A stretch of DNA of 64,000 nt from the NCBI GenBank assembly GCA_900068845.1, contig CEFQ01000005.1, positions 186,001-250,000 on the forward strand, written 5' to 3'. A program made the position numbers and the translations under genes. Under the pieces are notes generated by a model. That model was not told the origin of the DNA. It ran no database searches and saw only the letters and a program-made list of their open reading frames with translations. Each line of letters opens with the position of its first letter. Positions within the stretch are counted from its first letter, which is position 1. Positions 9,662-20,316 of this stretch are shown in pieces. The DNA comes from Enterobacter ludwigii (GTDB lineage: Bacteria; Pseudomonadota; Gammaproteobacteria; Enterobacterales; Enterobacteriaceae).

Positions 9662-9664
9662 GGT

Positions 9665-9823
9665 TTAACCCCACATACGCCAAATCATTAACGCCACCAC
9701 TACCCAGAACAGTGCTGAAGCAGCGAAGACAGTCATCCAAGCTTTGCGACGGGTGTTGCCAGTGCGCTCAACTTTGGTGCTTTTAGTCCGGAAGCCCGGC
9801 TGTACAGTTATTCTCGTATTCAT
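9665..9823 (-). CDS. ymiA: YmiA-family small membrane protein, 52 aa
   Basis: A 52-aa protein with a basic N-terminal half (KSTKVERTGNTRRKAW) and one C-terminal transmembrane helix, SALFWVVVALMIWRMWG. The helix is nearly the same as in E. coli YmiA, which also sits just after cysB. The ribosome binding site is weak (GAGAG about 17 nt upstream). Function unknown; it starts the ymiA-yciX pair and possibly continues to ymiC. Confidence 0.85.
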   Translation of the reverse strand: MNTRITVQPGFRTKSTKVERTGNTRRKAWMTVFAASALFWVVVALMIWRMWG

Positions 9824-10316
9824 AGTTTTTGATAATCACTCTCAATAAAACGATTGATGACAACGATTAAGATTTAGGACGAATCCTAAACTTGTTAAGA
9901 CCGAAAATCCAGTTATTTTTATTGAGCACAACGATTAACGCTATTTATCAAAACGTAAAAAATTGATGAGATAAATTTAATTGCCATGATAACTATTAAT
10001 TAAATAGTTACATTGTAAATTTGGGTTAATCACAAATTAGATCCATTCTAAATTTGAGTTTAATTTAGTAACCCAGTCAAAAAGCCCTTCTCCATCAACT
10101 CTTAACAAGAGTATGGGAATATTCCTGGCGGGCTGCAAAGTAGCATCGTAAAAAATGTGTACTGATTCGCATTTAATAAATAACAATGAAAAAACATGTG
10201 ACCCATGTTTCATTTACATAAAAATAATGATTTTTTTTGATGTACTCGTGGCGCTAAGCGCTAAGGGATTCCGAAGGTGCCCACTGGACACCTTGGTAAA
10301 AGAATGAGTTAGGAAT
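9824..10316. other. AT-rich intergenic region between cysB and ymiA
   Basis: 493 bp without a credible ORF. It should hold the ymiA promoter. Visible structure: AAGGTG and CACCTT arms around a 9-nt loop at 10276-10296, not followed by a T-run on the cysB side, and a GGCGCTAAGCGCTAAG near-repeat at about 10250-10265. No RNA gene was recognised. Confidence 0.5.
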
Positions 10317-11408
<1,092 letters not shown>

Positions 11409-11454
11409 TCAGTTAAAGGAAGAATGTAGAACGATTAGCTATAAGGATAAGAGA

Positions 11455-11476
11455 AAGGCCAGCAGACGCTGGCCTT
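11455..11476 (-). terminator. terminator of topA
   Basis: On the minus strand AAGGCCAGC-GTCT-GCTGGCCTT, a perfect 9-bp stem, is followed by TCTCTTATCC. It lies just beyond the topA stop codon. Confidence 0.75.
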
Positions 11477-11484
11477 AAGAGGAA

Positions 11485-14082
11485 TTACTTTTTCGCTTCC
11501 TGCCATTTGCCATCAATATAGAACATTGACCAGCCGGTGGCTTTGCCATCTTTTTCCGATGAAACATACTGCTGTTTCGTTTTACGACTGAAACGCACCA
11601 TCGTTTTATTGCCTTCCGGATCGGTGGCTGGCGCTTCTGACAGATACTTCAGCTTTTCTGGCAGACGATCGGCAAAGCGTTTCAGCTCCTCCACCAGCGG
11701 CGCGCGGGTTTCACGCGATTTCGGGAAGGTATTAGCGGCAAGGAACACGCCCGCTGCGCCATCACGCAACACAAAGTAAGCGTCCGATTTTTCGCACTCC
11801 AGTTCTGGCAGCGGCACCGGATCTTCTTTTGGTGGCGCGACGTCACCATTACGCAGAATCTTGCGGGTGTTTTTGCATTCGTCGTTGGTACAAGCCATGT
11901 ACTTACCGAAACGGCCCATTTTAAGGTGCATTTCAGAACCGCATTTCTCGCACTCAACAATCGGACCATCATAGCCCTTGATACGGAATTCGCCCTGCTC
12001 GATCTCGTAGCCATCACACTCTGGATTATTACCGCAGACGTGCAGCTTACGCTGATTATCGATGAGATAGCTATCCATCGCGGTACCACACTTCTGGCAA
12101 CGGCGACGGGCGCGCAACGCGTTGGTTTCGGCATCATCGCCCTCCAGCACGTTAAGCACTTCATTTTCCGGGATCAGATTGATGGTTTGCTTGCAGCGTT
12201 CTTTTGGCGGCAAGGCATAACCCGAACAACCCAGGAACACACCGGTGCTGGCTGTACGAATGCCCATTGGACGGCTGCAAGTCGGGCAATCAATCGATGT
12301 CAACACCATCTGGTTCGGCTGCATGCCGCCCTCTTCCGGATCTTTTTCAGCGTGATCTAACTGCTGGCTAAAGTCGCTGAAGAAGGAATCGAGCACCGCT
12401 TTCCATTCGGCTTCATTATTAGCCACCTGATCGAGGCTGTTTTCCATGCGCGCGGTGAAGTCATAATTCATCAGTTCGCGGAAATTAGACTCAAGACGAT
12501 CGGTAACAATTTCACCCATTTTTTCAGCGTAGAAACGGCGGTTCTCTACACGCACATAACCACGGTCCTGAATAGTTGAGATGATCGAGGCATAGGTTGA
12601 TGGACGACCAATACCGCGTTTTTCCAGCTCGCGTACCAGCGAAGCTTCACTGAAGCGCGCCGGCGGTTTGGTGAAGTGCTGGCTTGGCATCAGTTCTTTA
12701 AGATCCAGCGTGTCGCCTACATCAACCGGCGGCAGCGTTAGATCTTCATCATTTTTACGCAGCGCAGGCATCACGCGCGTCCAGCCATCAAAACGCAGCG
12801 TGCGGCCTTTGGCTTTCAATTTGAACTCAGCCGCGCCCACGGTCAGTGTAGTGGAGTCATACTGGGCCGGTACCATTTGGCAGGCAACGAATTGGCGCCA
12901 AATTAGCTGATAGAGTTTCTGCGCGTCGGCTTCCATATCTTTCAGCTGCTCTGCCACGATATTCACATCTGAAGGACGAATGGCTTCATGCGCTTCTTGT
13001 GAATTCTCTTTGCTTGCATAGGTATTGGGCGCATCTGGCAGATATTTCTTACCGAAGCTGCTTTCAACATAGTCACGCGCCATCGCCACTGCATCCTGGC
13101 TCAGGTTGGTGGAGTCGGTACGCATATAGGTGATGTGACCGGCTTCATACAAGCGCTGCGCCATCATCATGGTCTTCTTAACGCCGAAGCCAAGACGCGT
13201 GCTTGCGGCCTGTTGCAACGTTGAAGTAATAAAAGGTGCAGAAGGCTTGCTGCTGGTCGGCTTGTCTTCACGATCCAACACTTCATAACGCGCTTTCTGC
13301 AAAATAGCGACCGCCGCGTGAGTTTGCTCACGATTAACCGGGCGGAACGCTTTGTCATTCTGATGTGTGACCTGCATGGCCAGATCGGCGCCTTTCGGCG
13401 TGGCGAAATCAGCATCGATTTCCCAGTACTCTTCTGGCACGAAGGCTTTGATTTCGTGCTCGCGCTCAACCACCAGACGCACAGCAACAGACTGAACGCG
13501 ACCGGCTGACAAGCCACGGGCAATTTTCTTCCACAGCAGCGGCGAAACCATATAACCCACCACGCGATCCATAAAGCGGCGCGCTTGCTGGGCATTAACA
13601 CGTTCAATATTGAGCTCGCCCGGCTTATCAAACGCCTGACGAATCGCATTCTTGGTGATTTCGTTAAACACCACGCGGCTAAAGCGTTTATCGTCCCCAC
13701 CGATCACTTCCCGCAGGTGCCAGGCAATGGCTTCCCCTTCGCGGTCAAGGTCGGTTGCGAGATAGATGTGGTCAGCGTCAGCTGCCAGATTTTTCAACTC
13801 AGCGACAACTTTTTCTTTGCCCGGCAGAATTTGATAATCCGCTTCCCAACCATGCCAGGGATCGACCCCCATGCGATTGACTAAAGCGGCTTTCTCATCT
13901 TTCTTAACCTTTTTTCCAGGCTTCGCTTTTTCCCCGTCGGCACTTTTACGGGCAGTTGAACCACTGGTCGGCAAATCACGGATATGACCGACGCTGGATT
14001 TCACCACGTAGTCATTACCGAGGTATTTATTGATTGTTTTGGCCTTTGCCGGGGACTCAACGATTACGAGTGATTTACCCAT
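11485..14082 (-). CDS. topA: DNA topoisomerase I
   Basis: An 865-aa type IA topoisomerase that relaxes negative supercoils. The N-terminal Toprim domain ([12 protein letters not shown], and [11 protein letters not shown] with acidic metal ligands) is followed by the active-site Tyr319 in ITYMRTDS, then three four-cysteine zinc modules (CPTC...C, CQKCG...C, CEKCG...C) and a basic tail, as in E. coli TopA. The start [15 protein letters not shown] is conserved. It follows yciN divergently across a 345-bp promoter region. Confidence 0.98.
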   Translation of the reverse strand: MGKSLVIVESPAKAKTINKYLGNDYVVKSSVGHIRDLPTSGSTARKSADGEKAKPGKKVKKDEKAALVNRMGVDPWHGWEADYQILPGKEKVVAELKNLAADADHIYLATDLDREGEAIAWHLREVIGGDDKRFSRVVFNEITKNAIRQAFDKPGELNIERVNAQQARRFMDRVVGYMVSPLLWKKIARGLSAGRVQSVAVRLVVEREHEIKAFVPEEYWEIDADFATPKGADLAMQVTHQNDKAFRPVNREQTHAAVAILQKARYEVLDREDKPTSSKPSAPFITSTLQQAASTRLGFGVKKTMMMAQRLYEAGHITYMRTDSTNLSQDAVAMARDYVESSFGKKYLPDAPNTYASKENSQEAHEAIRPSDVNIVAEQLKDMEADAQKLYQLIWRQFVACQMVPAQYDSTTLTVGAAEFKLKAKGRTLRFDGWTRVMPALRKNDEDLTLPPVDVGDTLDLKELMPSQHFTKPPARFSEASLVRELEKRGIGRPSTYASIISTIQDRGYVRVENRRFYAEKMGEIVTDRLESNFRELMNYDFTARMENSLDQVANNEAEWKAVLDSFFSDFSQQLDHAEKDPEEGGMQPNQMVLTSIDCPTCSRPMGIRTASTGVFLGCSGYALPPKERCKQTINLIPENEVLNVLEGDDAETNALRARRRCQKCGTAMDSYLIDNQRKLHVCGNNPECDGYEIEQGEFRIKGYDGPIVECEKCGSEMHLKMGRFGKYMACTNDECKNTRKILRNGDVAPPKEDPVPLPELECEKSDAYFVLRDGAAGVFLAANTFPKSRETRAPLVEELKRFADRLPEKLKYLSEAPATDPEGNKTMVRFSRKTKQQYVSSEKDGKATGWSMFYIDGKWQEAKK

Positions 14083-14427
14083 ATGTACCTTTACCTAAAT
14101 GAAACGTCCTGATAAACGGGAGAGAATTGGAGGTCCCAAAACCCAATGGGTTCAATATTGCTGCCACAATTTCGCATTACAAGGCAGCTGGGATAATCTC
14201 AGGTCAGATTGCGTCGACTTCTGCAACTTTATGATTAAGAGCGAGTTTTCCATCTGACAGAACCACACATCCGGGTGCGATCTCCCTGAAAGCTGAATCG
14301 CCCACACTCTACCTGATAAAATCCGTTACGCAACTTAATTAGCATTCTGCCTAATTTTGCGCCATTTTTCTGACGCAACGCTGATTTGCTGAACGCGACG
14401 ACTCGCAAGTAATATAGAAGGAGAAAA
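14083..14427. other. topA/yciN divergent promoter region
   Basis: About 345 bp with no credible gene. It must carry the topA promoters (several in E. coli, including heat-shock types) and the yciN promoter. No operator motif was recognised with confidence. Confidence 0.5.
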
Positions 14428-14451
14428 ATGGCTGTCAAAAAAGAGGTGTAA
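14428..14451 (+). CDS. possible 7-codon leader ORF coupled to yciN
   Basis: ATG GCT GTC AAA AAA GAG GTG TAA encodes MAVKKEV. It has a better ribosome binding site (AAGGAG, 4-5 nt spacing) than yciN itself, and its stop is one base from the yciN ATG. The yciN ribosome binding site GAGGTG is inside it. Coupling is inferred; it may simply be chance. Confidence 0.35.
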   Translation: MAVKKEV

Positions 14452-14452
14452 A

Positions 14453-14701
14453 ATGTCAGGGTCAACGGAATCTATTTCACGCCAGATGTTACTGGAAATA
14501 GCCAATCAGATAATCACGCAGCACGACAATTATTTTGTTGGATTAGAAGCAGACGATGTGATTCAGCAAGGCGACGTATTGGTATTTCGCGGTCCCTATT
14601 TTCTCGATTCTGAAGGCTTGCCTACCGCCAAAACCACTACGGTGTTTAACGTGTTTAAACACCTCGCGGTCGAGCTCTCCTCTCAATATCATCTGGCATA
14701 A
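14453..14701 (+). CDS. yciN: YciN, DUF2498 protein
   Basis: An 82-aa small soluble protein. LLEIANQIITQHDNYFVGLEA and YFLDSEGLPTAKTTTVFNVF match the DUF2498 family typified by E. coli YciN, which also lies next to topA. The function is unknown. Translation starts one nucleotide after a seven-codon ORF. Confidence 0.93.
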   Translation: MSGSTESISRQMLLEIANQIITQHDNYFVGLEADDVIQQGDVLVFRGPYFLDSEGLPTAKTTTVFNVFKHLAVELSSQYHLA

Positions 14702-14705
14702 AAAA

Positions 14706-14725
14706 AGCCCGGCAATTGCCGGGCT
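14706..14725 (-). terminator. terminator of sohB
   Basis: AGCCCGGC-AATT-GCCGGGCT, 8-bp stem, followed on the minus strand by TTTTTT. It may also slow yciN transcripts, but that side lacks a T-run. Confidence 0.85.
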
Positions 14726-14728
14726 CAC

Positions 14729-15775
14729 TTACAGCAGCGGCTTCTCACCGCGCTGCCATATTTTCAGAATCAATCGCTCAGCCGCCAGGCTCGCGCTGCT
14801 GGTAAAGCGGTCCATCATTTTCCGCTTCCGCGCGAAATGCACGCCCAGCACGGTAAAGCGTTCCATATTACTGATAATCAACGCGTCGCTAGTGCCAATT
14901 TCATCGACCAGGCCTAAATCCAGCGCCTGACGTCCATACCAATGCTCGCCGGTTGCCACTTTGTTGAGATCGAGCGACGGACGCATCTGCTGCACAAAAT
15001 CCTTGAACAGCTGATGCGTTTCATTAAGATCTTCCTGGAATTTTTCACGCCCTTCTTCGGTGTTTTCACCAAACAGCGTCAACGTACGCTTATATTGACC
15101 GGCGGTATGCAGCTCGACATCAATATTGTTACGTTTTAACAGGCGATTGAAGTTTGGAATCTGCGCGACCACGCCGATCGATCCAATGATAGAAAACGGA
15201 GCGGCCACAATACGATCCGCTACGCAAGCCATCATGTAACCGCCGCTGGCGGCGACTTTATCCACCACGGCAGTCAGTTGTAGGCCCGCATCGCGTAAGC
15301 GTTGCAGTTGCGAAGCCGCCAAGCCGTAACCATGCACCACGCCGCCGGGACTTTCCAGACGTAACAGCACTTCGTCACCGGGCGCGGCAACCGCCAGCAC
15401 GGCGGAGATCTCTTCACGCAACGAGGCAACTTCACTCGCGTCCATGCTACCTTTGAACTCCAGCACATAGAGTGTTGGTTTAGGTGTTTCGCTCACGCCA
15501 GCTTTGGCGTTGCGTTTCTCGGTTTTAGCCTTTTGTTTCTCTTCTTTCTTCTGCTGCTTAAGCCATACTTTCTGCGCCTGCGGTTTCATTTTGGCGAGCT
15601 GTAACTCTTCTTTCATCTCACGATAATCATCATCAAGATGGGTCAAACGCAGCTGCCCGCTGCTGTGACGTTTACGCAGCGCGGCATTAAGCACAATCAG
15701 AACAATAGCTGCGATCGCCACCACTATGGTGACAGCCTTAGCCAGAAATAATCCGTAACTGGAGAAAAAATCCAT
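14729..15775 (-). CDS. sohB: inner-membrane S49 peptidase SohB
   Basis: A 348-aa signal-peptide-peptidase-like serine protease. There is one N-terminal membrane helix (about 10-32), a Lys/Glu-rich linker (about 68-92), then the S49 domain with nucleophile Ser177 in KVAASGGYMMAC and the catalytic Lys229 in AGQYKR. The length equals E. coli SohB. A second S49 enzyme, SppA, is encoded at the right end of the window. Confidence 0.95.
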   Translation of the reverse strand: MDFFSSYGLFLAKAVTIVVAIAAIVLIVLNAALRKRHSSGQLRLTHLDDDYREMKEELQLAKMKPQAQKVWLKQQKKEEKQKAKTEKRNAKAGVSETPKPTLYVLEFKGSMDASEVASLREEISAVLAVAAPGDEVLLRLESPGGVVHGYGLAASQLQRLRDAGLQLTAVVDKVAASGGYMMACVADRIVAAPFSIIGSIGVVAQIPNFNRLLKRNNIDVELHTAGQYKRTLTLFGENTEEGREKFQEDLNETHQLFKDFVQQMRPSLDLNKVATGEHWYGRQALDLGLVDEIGTSDALIISNMERFTVLGVHFARKRKMMDRFTSSASLAAERLILKIWQRGEKPLL

Positions 15776-15948
15776 TCTGCCGCCTTATTAAACAGTAAAT
15801 TACAACAAGTTTGAGTTTACCCGCTTTGCGCGCTGTCGTCGCCTGAAATGCCCGCTGGCGGCACAGAATGCGAGGCAGAGTGATTGCACCGGGCGGCAAA
15901 TTAAGGCATAAAGCCAAAAACCTTCTGACCCAACCAAAGGACATCGCT

Positions 15949-16713
15949 GTGCATTATCAACCGAAAAGCGATCTACTGGAAAATCGCATTATCCTCGTCA
16001 CTGGCGCTTCCGACGGCATTGGCCGTGAAGCGGCGCTGACCTATGCGCGCTATGGTGCGCGCGTCATCCTGTTGGGACGCAATGCCGAGACGCTGCGCAA
16101 CACTGAGCAAGCCATCAGCCAGTTAAACCAACAGCCAGCAACTTCTTTATTACTGGATTTGGCTGAAGCTACACCAGAAAGTTGCCAGCAGTTGGCCGAA
16201 CAGGTCGCTGCGCTGGTGCCGCGTCTGGATGGTGTGCTGCATAATGCCGGCATTTTGGGGGAGATCGTGCCGTTAGAAGAACTCGATCCTCAAATCTGGC
16301 GTGATGTGATGCAGATTAACCTTGATGCCACCTTCTATTTAACGCAGGCACTGCTTCCGTTGCTGCTGAAATCGGACGCCGGATCGCTGGTGTTTACCAC
16401 CTCCAGTGTCGGCCGTACCGGGCGTGCAGGTTGGGGTGCGTATGCGGTCTCAAAGTTTGCCACTGAAGGCATGATGCAGGTGCTGGCCGATGAATATAAA
16501 AACGGCCATTTACGGGTTAACTGCATTAATCCCGGCGGCACACGCACCAAAATGCGTGCCAGTGCGTTCCCGGAAGAGGATGCTAATTTGCTCAAAACAC
16601 CCGCTGATTTGATGCCGCTCTACCTTTACTTAATGGGCGATGACAGCCGACGTAAAACCGGCACCAGCTTTGATGCGCAGCCCGGACGCAAAGCGGGGCC
16701 CGCAAGCGCATGA
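15949..16713 (+). CDS. yciK: short-chain oxidoreductase YciK
   Basis: A 254-aa Rossmann-fold SDR protein. TGASDGIG (18-25), NAG (99-101) and the catalytic Y165-x3-K169 are present. The substrate is unknown. The start is GTG with AAGGA 7 nt upstream, giving MHYQPKSDLL as in E. coli; the frame extends 27 codons further upstream without support. Its stop overlaps the btuR start (ATGA), so the two form a coupled pair. Confidence 0.94.
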   Translation: MHYQPKSDLLENRIILVTGASDGIGREAALTYARYGARVILLGRNAETLRNTEQAISQLNQQPATSLLLDLAEATPESCQQLAEQVAALVPRLDGVLHNAGILGEIVPLEELDPQIWRDVMQINLDATFYLTQALLPLLLKSDAGSLVFTTSSVGRTGRAGWGAYAVSKFATEGMMQVLADEYKNGHLRVNCINPGGTRTKMRASAFPEEDANLLKTPADLMPLYLYLMGDDSRRKTGTSFDAQPGRKAGPASA

Positions 16714-17297
16714 GCGATCGCCATCAGCAACGCCAGCAACGATTGAAAGAACAGGTTGATGCCCGTATCGCCGCTGCAACTGAGACGCGCGGCATTTTGA
16801 TGGTGTTCACCGGCAACGGCAAAGGTAAAACCACCGCCGCTTTCGGTACCGCGTTGCGCGCCTGCGGTCATGGTAAAAAAGTGGCGGCGGTACAATTCAT
16901 TAAAGGCGAATGGCCGAATGGTGAACGCAATCTACTGGAACAGCACGGTGTCGAATTCCAGGTGATGTCCACCGGTTTTACCTGGGATACGCAAAACCGC
17001 GAAACGGATACCATCGCGTGTCAGTTGGTGTGGCAGCAGGCACGTCGCATGCTGGCGGATGACAGCGTCGATCTGCTGATCCTCGATGAAATCACCTACA
17101 TGGTGAGCATGGATTATCTGGATTTAGATGAGCTGACCGAGGCGCTGAAACGACGTCCATTACAGCAAACCGTGATCATTACCGGTCGCGGCTGTCATCG
17201 TACCTTACTGGACTTAGCGGATACTGTGACGGAAATGCGTCCGGTGAAACATGCGTTCGATGCGGGCATTCAGGCACAACAAGGAATAGATTGGTAA
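16710..17297 (+). CDS. btuR: corrinoid adenosyltransferase
   Basis: A 195-aa ATP:cob(I)alamin adenosyltransferase of the CobA/BtuR type, producing adenosylcobalamin. The P-loop GNGKGKTT is at 35-42, and LLILDEITYM supplies the acidic Walker B-like segment. It overlaps yciK by 4 bp. No cobalamin riboswitch is seen upstream, so control is probably through the yciK promoter. Confidence 0.95.
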   Translation: MSDRHQQRQQRLKEQVDARIAAATETRGILMVFTGNGKGKTTAAFGTALRACGHGKKVAAVQFIKGEWPNGERNLLEQHGVEFQVMSTGFTWDTQNRETDTIACQLVWQQARRMLADDSVDLLILDEITYMVSMDYLDLDELTEALKRRPLQQTVIITGRGCHRTLLDLADTVTEMRPVKHAFDAGIQAQQGIDW

Positions 17298-17300
17298 AAC

Positions 17301-17325
17301 CTGACGCCGCAGAACGCGGCGTCAG
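17301..17325 (-). terminator. terminator hairpin between btuR and rluB
   Basis: CTGACGCCGC and GCGGCGTCAG form a 10-bp stem with a 5-nt loop. On the minus strand it is followed by GTTTTACC, so it best suits rluB, but it lies between both gene ends. Confidence 0.7.
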
Positions 17326-17333
17326 CATTCGCA

Positions 17334-18209
17334 TCAGGAACCGCGTTTCGTGTTGTTACGACGGGAATTGTTGCTCACCACACCGTGACGTTTTACCGCA
17401 CGACGGATTTGGTTAGCTTTGGTGCGACGACGATCTTTTTCTACTGCGACTTTGGTTACTGTCTCTTCGGGCATACTGACTAAAGTGCGCAGATAGTTCA
17501 CTGCGGGTAATTCCATCTCGATCCAACCGCCGCGTGGCAGACCTTTCGGCAGCTGAATATCACCGTAGCGGACACGCATCAGACGACTTACCTGCACGCC
17601 CACCGCTTCCCACAGACGACGCACTTCGCGGTTACGTCCTTCGGTCAGCGTCACGTTGTACCACTGGTTGATCCCTTCGCCACCCGCAAACTTAATGGTT
17701 TTGAACGAAGCCGGACCATCTTCCAGTTGCACGCCTTTGCTCAGTTGACGAATCTTATCGTCATCCACTTCGCCAAACACGCGAACCGCGTATTCACGCT
17801 CAACTTCACGGCTTGGGTGCATCAAACGGTTAGCCAGTTCACCATCGGTGGTGAACAGCATCAGCCCGCACGTATTCACATCCAGACGACCGACGGCAAT
17901 CCAACGTGAACCCCGCAGACGCGGCAGACGATCAAACACGGTTGGGCGTCCTTCCGGATCGTTACGGGTACAGAGTTCACCCTCTGGTTTGTAATACGCC
18001 AGTACGCGACACACTTCGGTCGCCGACTCAGCGATGGACACCAGATGGCCATCAATACGGATTTTCAAAGATTTATCACTTTCGACGCGATCGCCAAGCG
18101 TCGCCAGTTTGCCGTCAACGCTGACACGTCCGGCAGAAATCATGGTTTCGATTTCGCGACGCGAACCGTGACCGGCACGCGCTAATACTTTCTGTAATTT
18201 TTCGCTCAT
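17334..18209 (-). CDS. rluB: 23S rRNA pseudouridine(2605) synthase RluB
   Basis: A 291-aa RsuA-family pseudouridine synthase. An S4 RNA-binding domain (about 1-60) precedes the catalytic domain with Asp110 in [11 protein letters not shown], and the C-terminal tail is very basic ([16 protein letters not shown]...), as expected for RluB. The frame is open 21 codons upstream; [19 protein letters not shown] with GAGG upstream is the family start. Confidence 0.95.
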   Translation of the reverse strand: MSEKLQKVLARAGHGSRREIETMISAGRVSVDGKLATLGDRVESDKSLKIRIDGHLVSIAESATEVCRVLAYYKPEGELCTRNDPEGRPTVFDRLPRLRGSRWIAVGRLDVNTCGLMLFTTDGELANRLMHPSREVEREYAVRVFGEVDDDKIRQLSKGVQLEDGPASFKTIKFAGGEGINQWYNVTLTEGRNREVRRLWEAVGVQVSRLMRVRYGDIQLPKGLPRGGWIEMELPAVNYLRTLVSMPEETVTKVAVEKDRRRTKANQIRRAVKRHGVVSNNSRRNNTKRGS

Positions 18210-19011
18210 GGAGCCTCGTTGTCGCCTTCCCAGGCGTCGTGGTAAGAAGAGGTACGATACAGGGATTACCAATTCCTATATCAGAATCTGTTACCGCTGC
18301 GCATCGCTTGTGCAATCTCAGGCGGCCCGCGATTTTACACTAACGCAAGTTTTGTTAACACCTTTTCCTTTGCTGCCGATAATAGATGGTCCGGCAAAGA
18401 GCGTCCGCTCGACCGTTCAGTATTAATCATTCGCCTAATTGATAGATCTTCTTCGTAAAGCGTACGTTCGACATTGCCAAGTCACTGAATTATTACCATT
18501 TGCCGCTAAGCTTTTTAGCATGAGCATTTTGCCAACTTTAGCCCCCTGATACATTAGCACCTTTCACGACTGTCTTAGCAGCAGAGCTTGCCAGGCTTAT
18601 GATCATTCACGAACGCAATAACTGCGTTAAAAGCAAAAAACAGCATATAAAACTATTTAACTGACTTAAATAAGGCTCACTTTAGTGATAAATCTAAATT
18701 GACAGTTAATTGGCACTACAGGTTGGATTAAGTCTGTATTTTTGTATTTTTTGATTAATATTAAATTTGATGAATTGTTCTTAAGAAAAAACCGTGTAAA
18801 ATTTAAGCCTGAAATCCAGTGTGTCGTCATAATAATTTAGCTTCAATTTACTATTTATATTCGTTCAAATAACAAAGCATTAACGAACACTGTGTAATTT
18901 TACTGATAATATAAACCGGCGCGCGCGGGATCTGACGCGTTTATTCATTCACGGAATGAATTTAATTCGCATGTCGAAAGTCTTCACCAGGGATTTTACG
19001 GACATGCATTA
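18210..19011. other. 802-bp AT-rich region without genes
   Basis: A long stretch with clearly higher A+T than its neighbours and no ORF that looks coding on either strand. In E. coli the large membrane protein gene yciQ sits between rluB and yciO; no trace of its sequence is recognisable. The left part should hold the rluB promoter and the right part that of the lipoprotein gene (AT-rich GATAATATAAA at about 18905). The rest is unexplained. Confidence 0.5.
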
Positions 19012-19683
19012 ATGAAGATCACAGCCATGAAAACCTCTCTGCTTTGGCCTGCGCTTGCTGCGCTGGCACTGAGCGGTTGTTCCGTGGGCCACACTGAGTA
19101 CAGTCGTACTGCGATGCAACACGTCGATATGAGCGTGACAGGCATTCCGACTGTGCTGGGTATGGGCATCCTCGGCACAACCATTCCTCTGACACCAGAA
19201 TACAGCCTCACGGCTGCACACGTGGCGAAAACCGCCGTGCAACGCGTTAAGGCTTATCATCCTTATTGCGACGTCGCGATTATTTACCATAAAAACAGTC
19301 CGGAAACGCTGGCTAAATTCCGCAGCGGCGCCATCGGGGAACCGATTAAAATGTACGGTTACAGCTTTATTTCCGCTATGCCGGTGGAATCAAGTGGCGT
19401 TAATTTAGCGCGTACCGCTATCACCAATAAATGGAATAAAAAACCTTGTATGGCCATGGCATCTAATGCTGGCGTCGTCCAGGGGATGTCAGGTGGTGCG
19501 GTATATAATGCTGACCAAACTATTGGTGGTGTCATCGTGGGTTACAGTCATGAAATATCCAACGTGCGCAGTAAGAAAGTCATCTTAAAAGATGTCTCTC
19601 TGTATATTCCGTACGGGGATTTTAAAAAATGGCTGGAATCAAATCTTGGTCAGACGCAGAACGCAACGCCTGACCATGCATAA
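19012..19683 (+). CDS. predicted lipoprotein with trypsin-like triad
   Basis: A 223-aa protein with a signal peptide ending in the lipobox LSGC (Cys23). The mature part has the order expected of a chymotrypsin-fold protease: His70 in SLTAAHVAK, Asp87 in YCDVAIIYH, and Ser160 in VQGMSGGAVYN, the GxSGG nucleophile motif. No PDZ domain follows. An alternative ATG at 19027 would drop five residues; the ribosome binding site is poor for both. It replaces yciQ between rluB and yciO. Its stop codon abuts that of convergent yciO with no spacer. I do not recognise a named family; the protease function is inferred. Confidence 0.8.
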   Translation: MKITAMKTSLLWPALAALALSGCSVGHTEYSRTAMQHVDMSVTGIPTVLGMGILGTTIPLTPEYSLTAAHVAKTAVQRVKAYHPYCDVAIIYHKNSPETLAKFRSGAIGEPIKMYGYSFISAMPVESSGVNLARTAITNKWNKKPCMAMASNAGVVQGMSGGAVYNADQTIGGVIVGYSHEISNVRSKKVILKDVSLYIPYGDFKKWLESNLGQTQNATPDHA

Positions 19684-20304
19684 TTACTGGAATGGGCGCG
19701 TGTCACCGACGCCTTCGCGCACCACCACCGGCGCATCGCTGGTGAGATCGATCACCGTGGTCGGCTGCTGACCCAGCGTGCCGCCATCGATGATCAGATC
19801 CACCAGCTTGCCAATACTGTATTGAATCTCTTCAGGATCCGATTCCGTAAAATCGTTGCCGGGCAACATCAGCGATGTCGACATCATCGGCTCGTTGAGG
19901 CGTTCCAGCAGCGCCAGCGCCACCGGATTGGACGGTACGCGCAGCCCAATGGTTTTACGTTTGTCATTCATCAAACGACGCGGTACTTCCTTGGTCGCCT
20001 TCAAAATGAAGGTGTAATTGCCCGGCGTGTTATTTTTCAGGATGCGAAACGCGGAGTTATCCACCTGCGCATAGGTCGACAGCTCCGACAAATCGCGGCA
20101 CATCAACGTGAAGTTGTGATTGCCATCCAATTGGCGAATGCGACAAATGCGCTCCATGGCATTTTTCTCTTCCAGGCGACAACCCAGCGCGTAGCCAGAA
20201 TCGGTTGGATAAACAATCACGCTGCCTTTGTTGAGATAATCGACGGCCTGGTTCACCAGGCGCGGCTGCGGATTGTCGGGATGAATGTGAAAATATTGAC
20301 TCAT
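19684..20304 (-). CDS. yciO: YrdC/Sua5-family protein YciO
   Basis: A 206-aa protein of the threonylcarbamoyl-AMP synthase fold. The Sua5-type KNAMERICRIRQ and SLMLPGNDFTES segments and the C-terminal VVREGVGDTRPF match YciO closely. YciO is a paralog of TsaC with RNA-binding features; its own role is not settled. It is 12 bp downstream of rnm, so the two are probably co-transcribed. Confidence 0.94.
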   Translation of the reverse strand: MSQYFHIHPDNPQPRLVNQAVDYLNKGSVIVYPTDSGYALGCRLEEKNAMERICRIRQLDGNHNFTLMCRDLSELSTYAQVDNSAFRILKNNTPGNYTFILKATKEVPRRLMNDKRKTIGLRVPSNPVALALLERLNEPMMSTSLMLPGNDFTESDPEEIQYSIGKLVDLIIDGGTLGQQPTTVIDLTSDAPVVVREGVGDTRPFQ

Positions 20305-20316
20305 AAAAACCTCATA

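Noticed and set aside
10276-10296. Terminator of cysB
   Set aside because: The 6-bp stem with a 9-nt loop is weak and has no T-run in the cysB direction.
13167-13700. 177-codon frame inside topA
   Set aside because: Same-strand shadow of topA, which is an unmistakable full-length gene.
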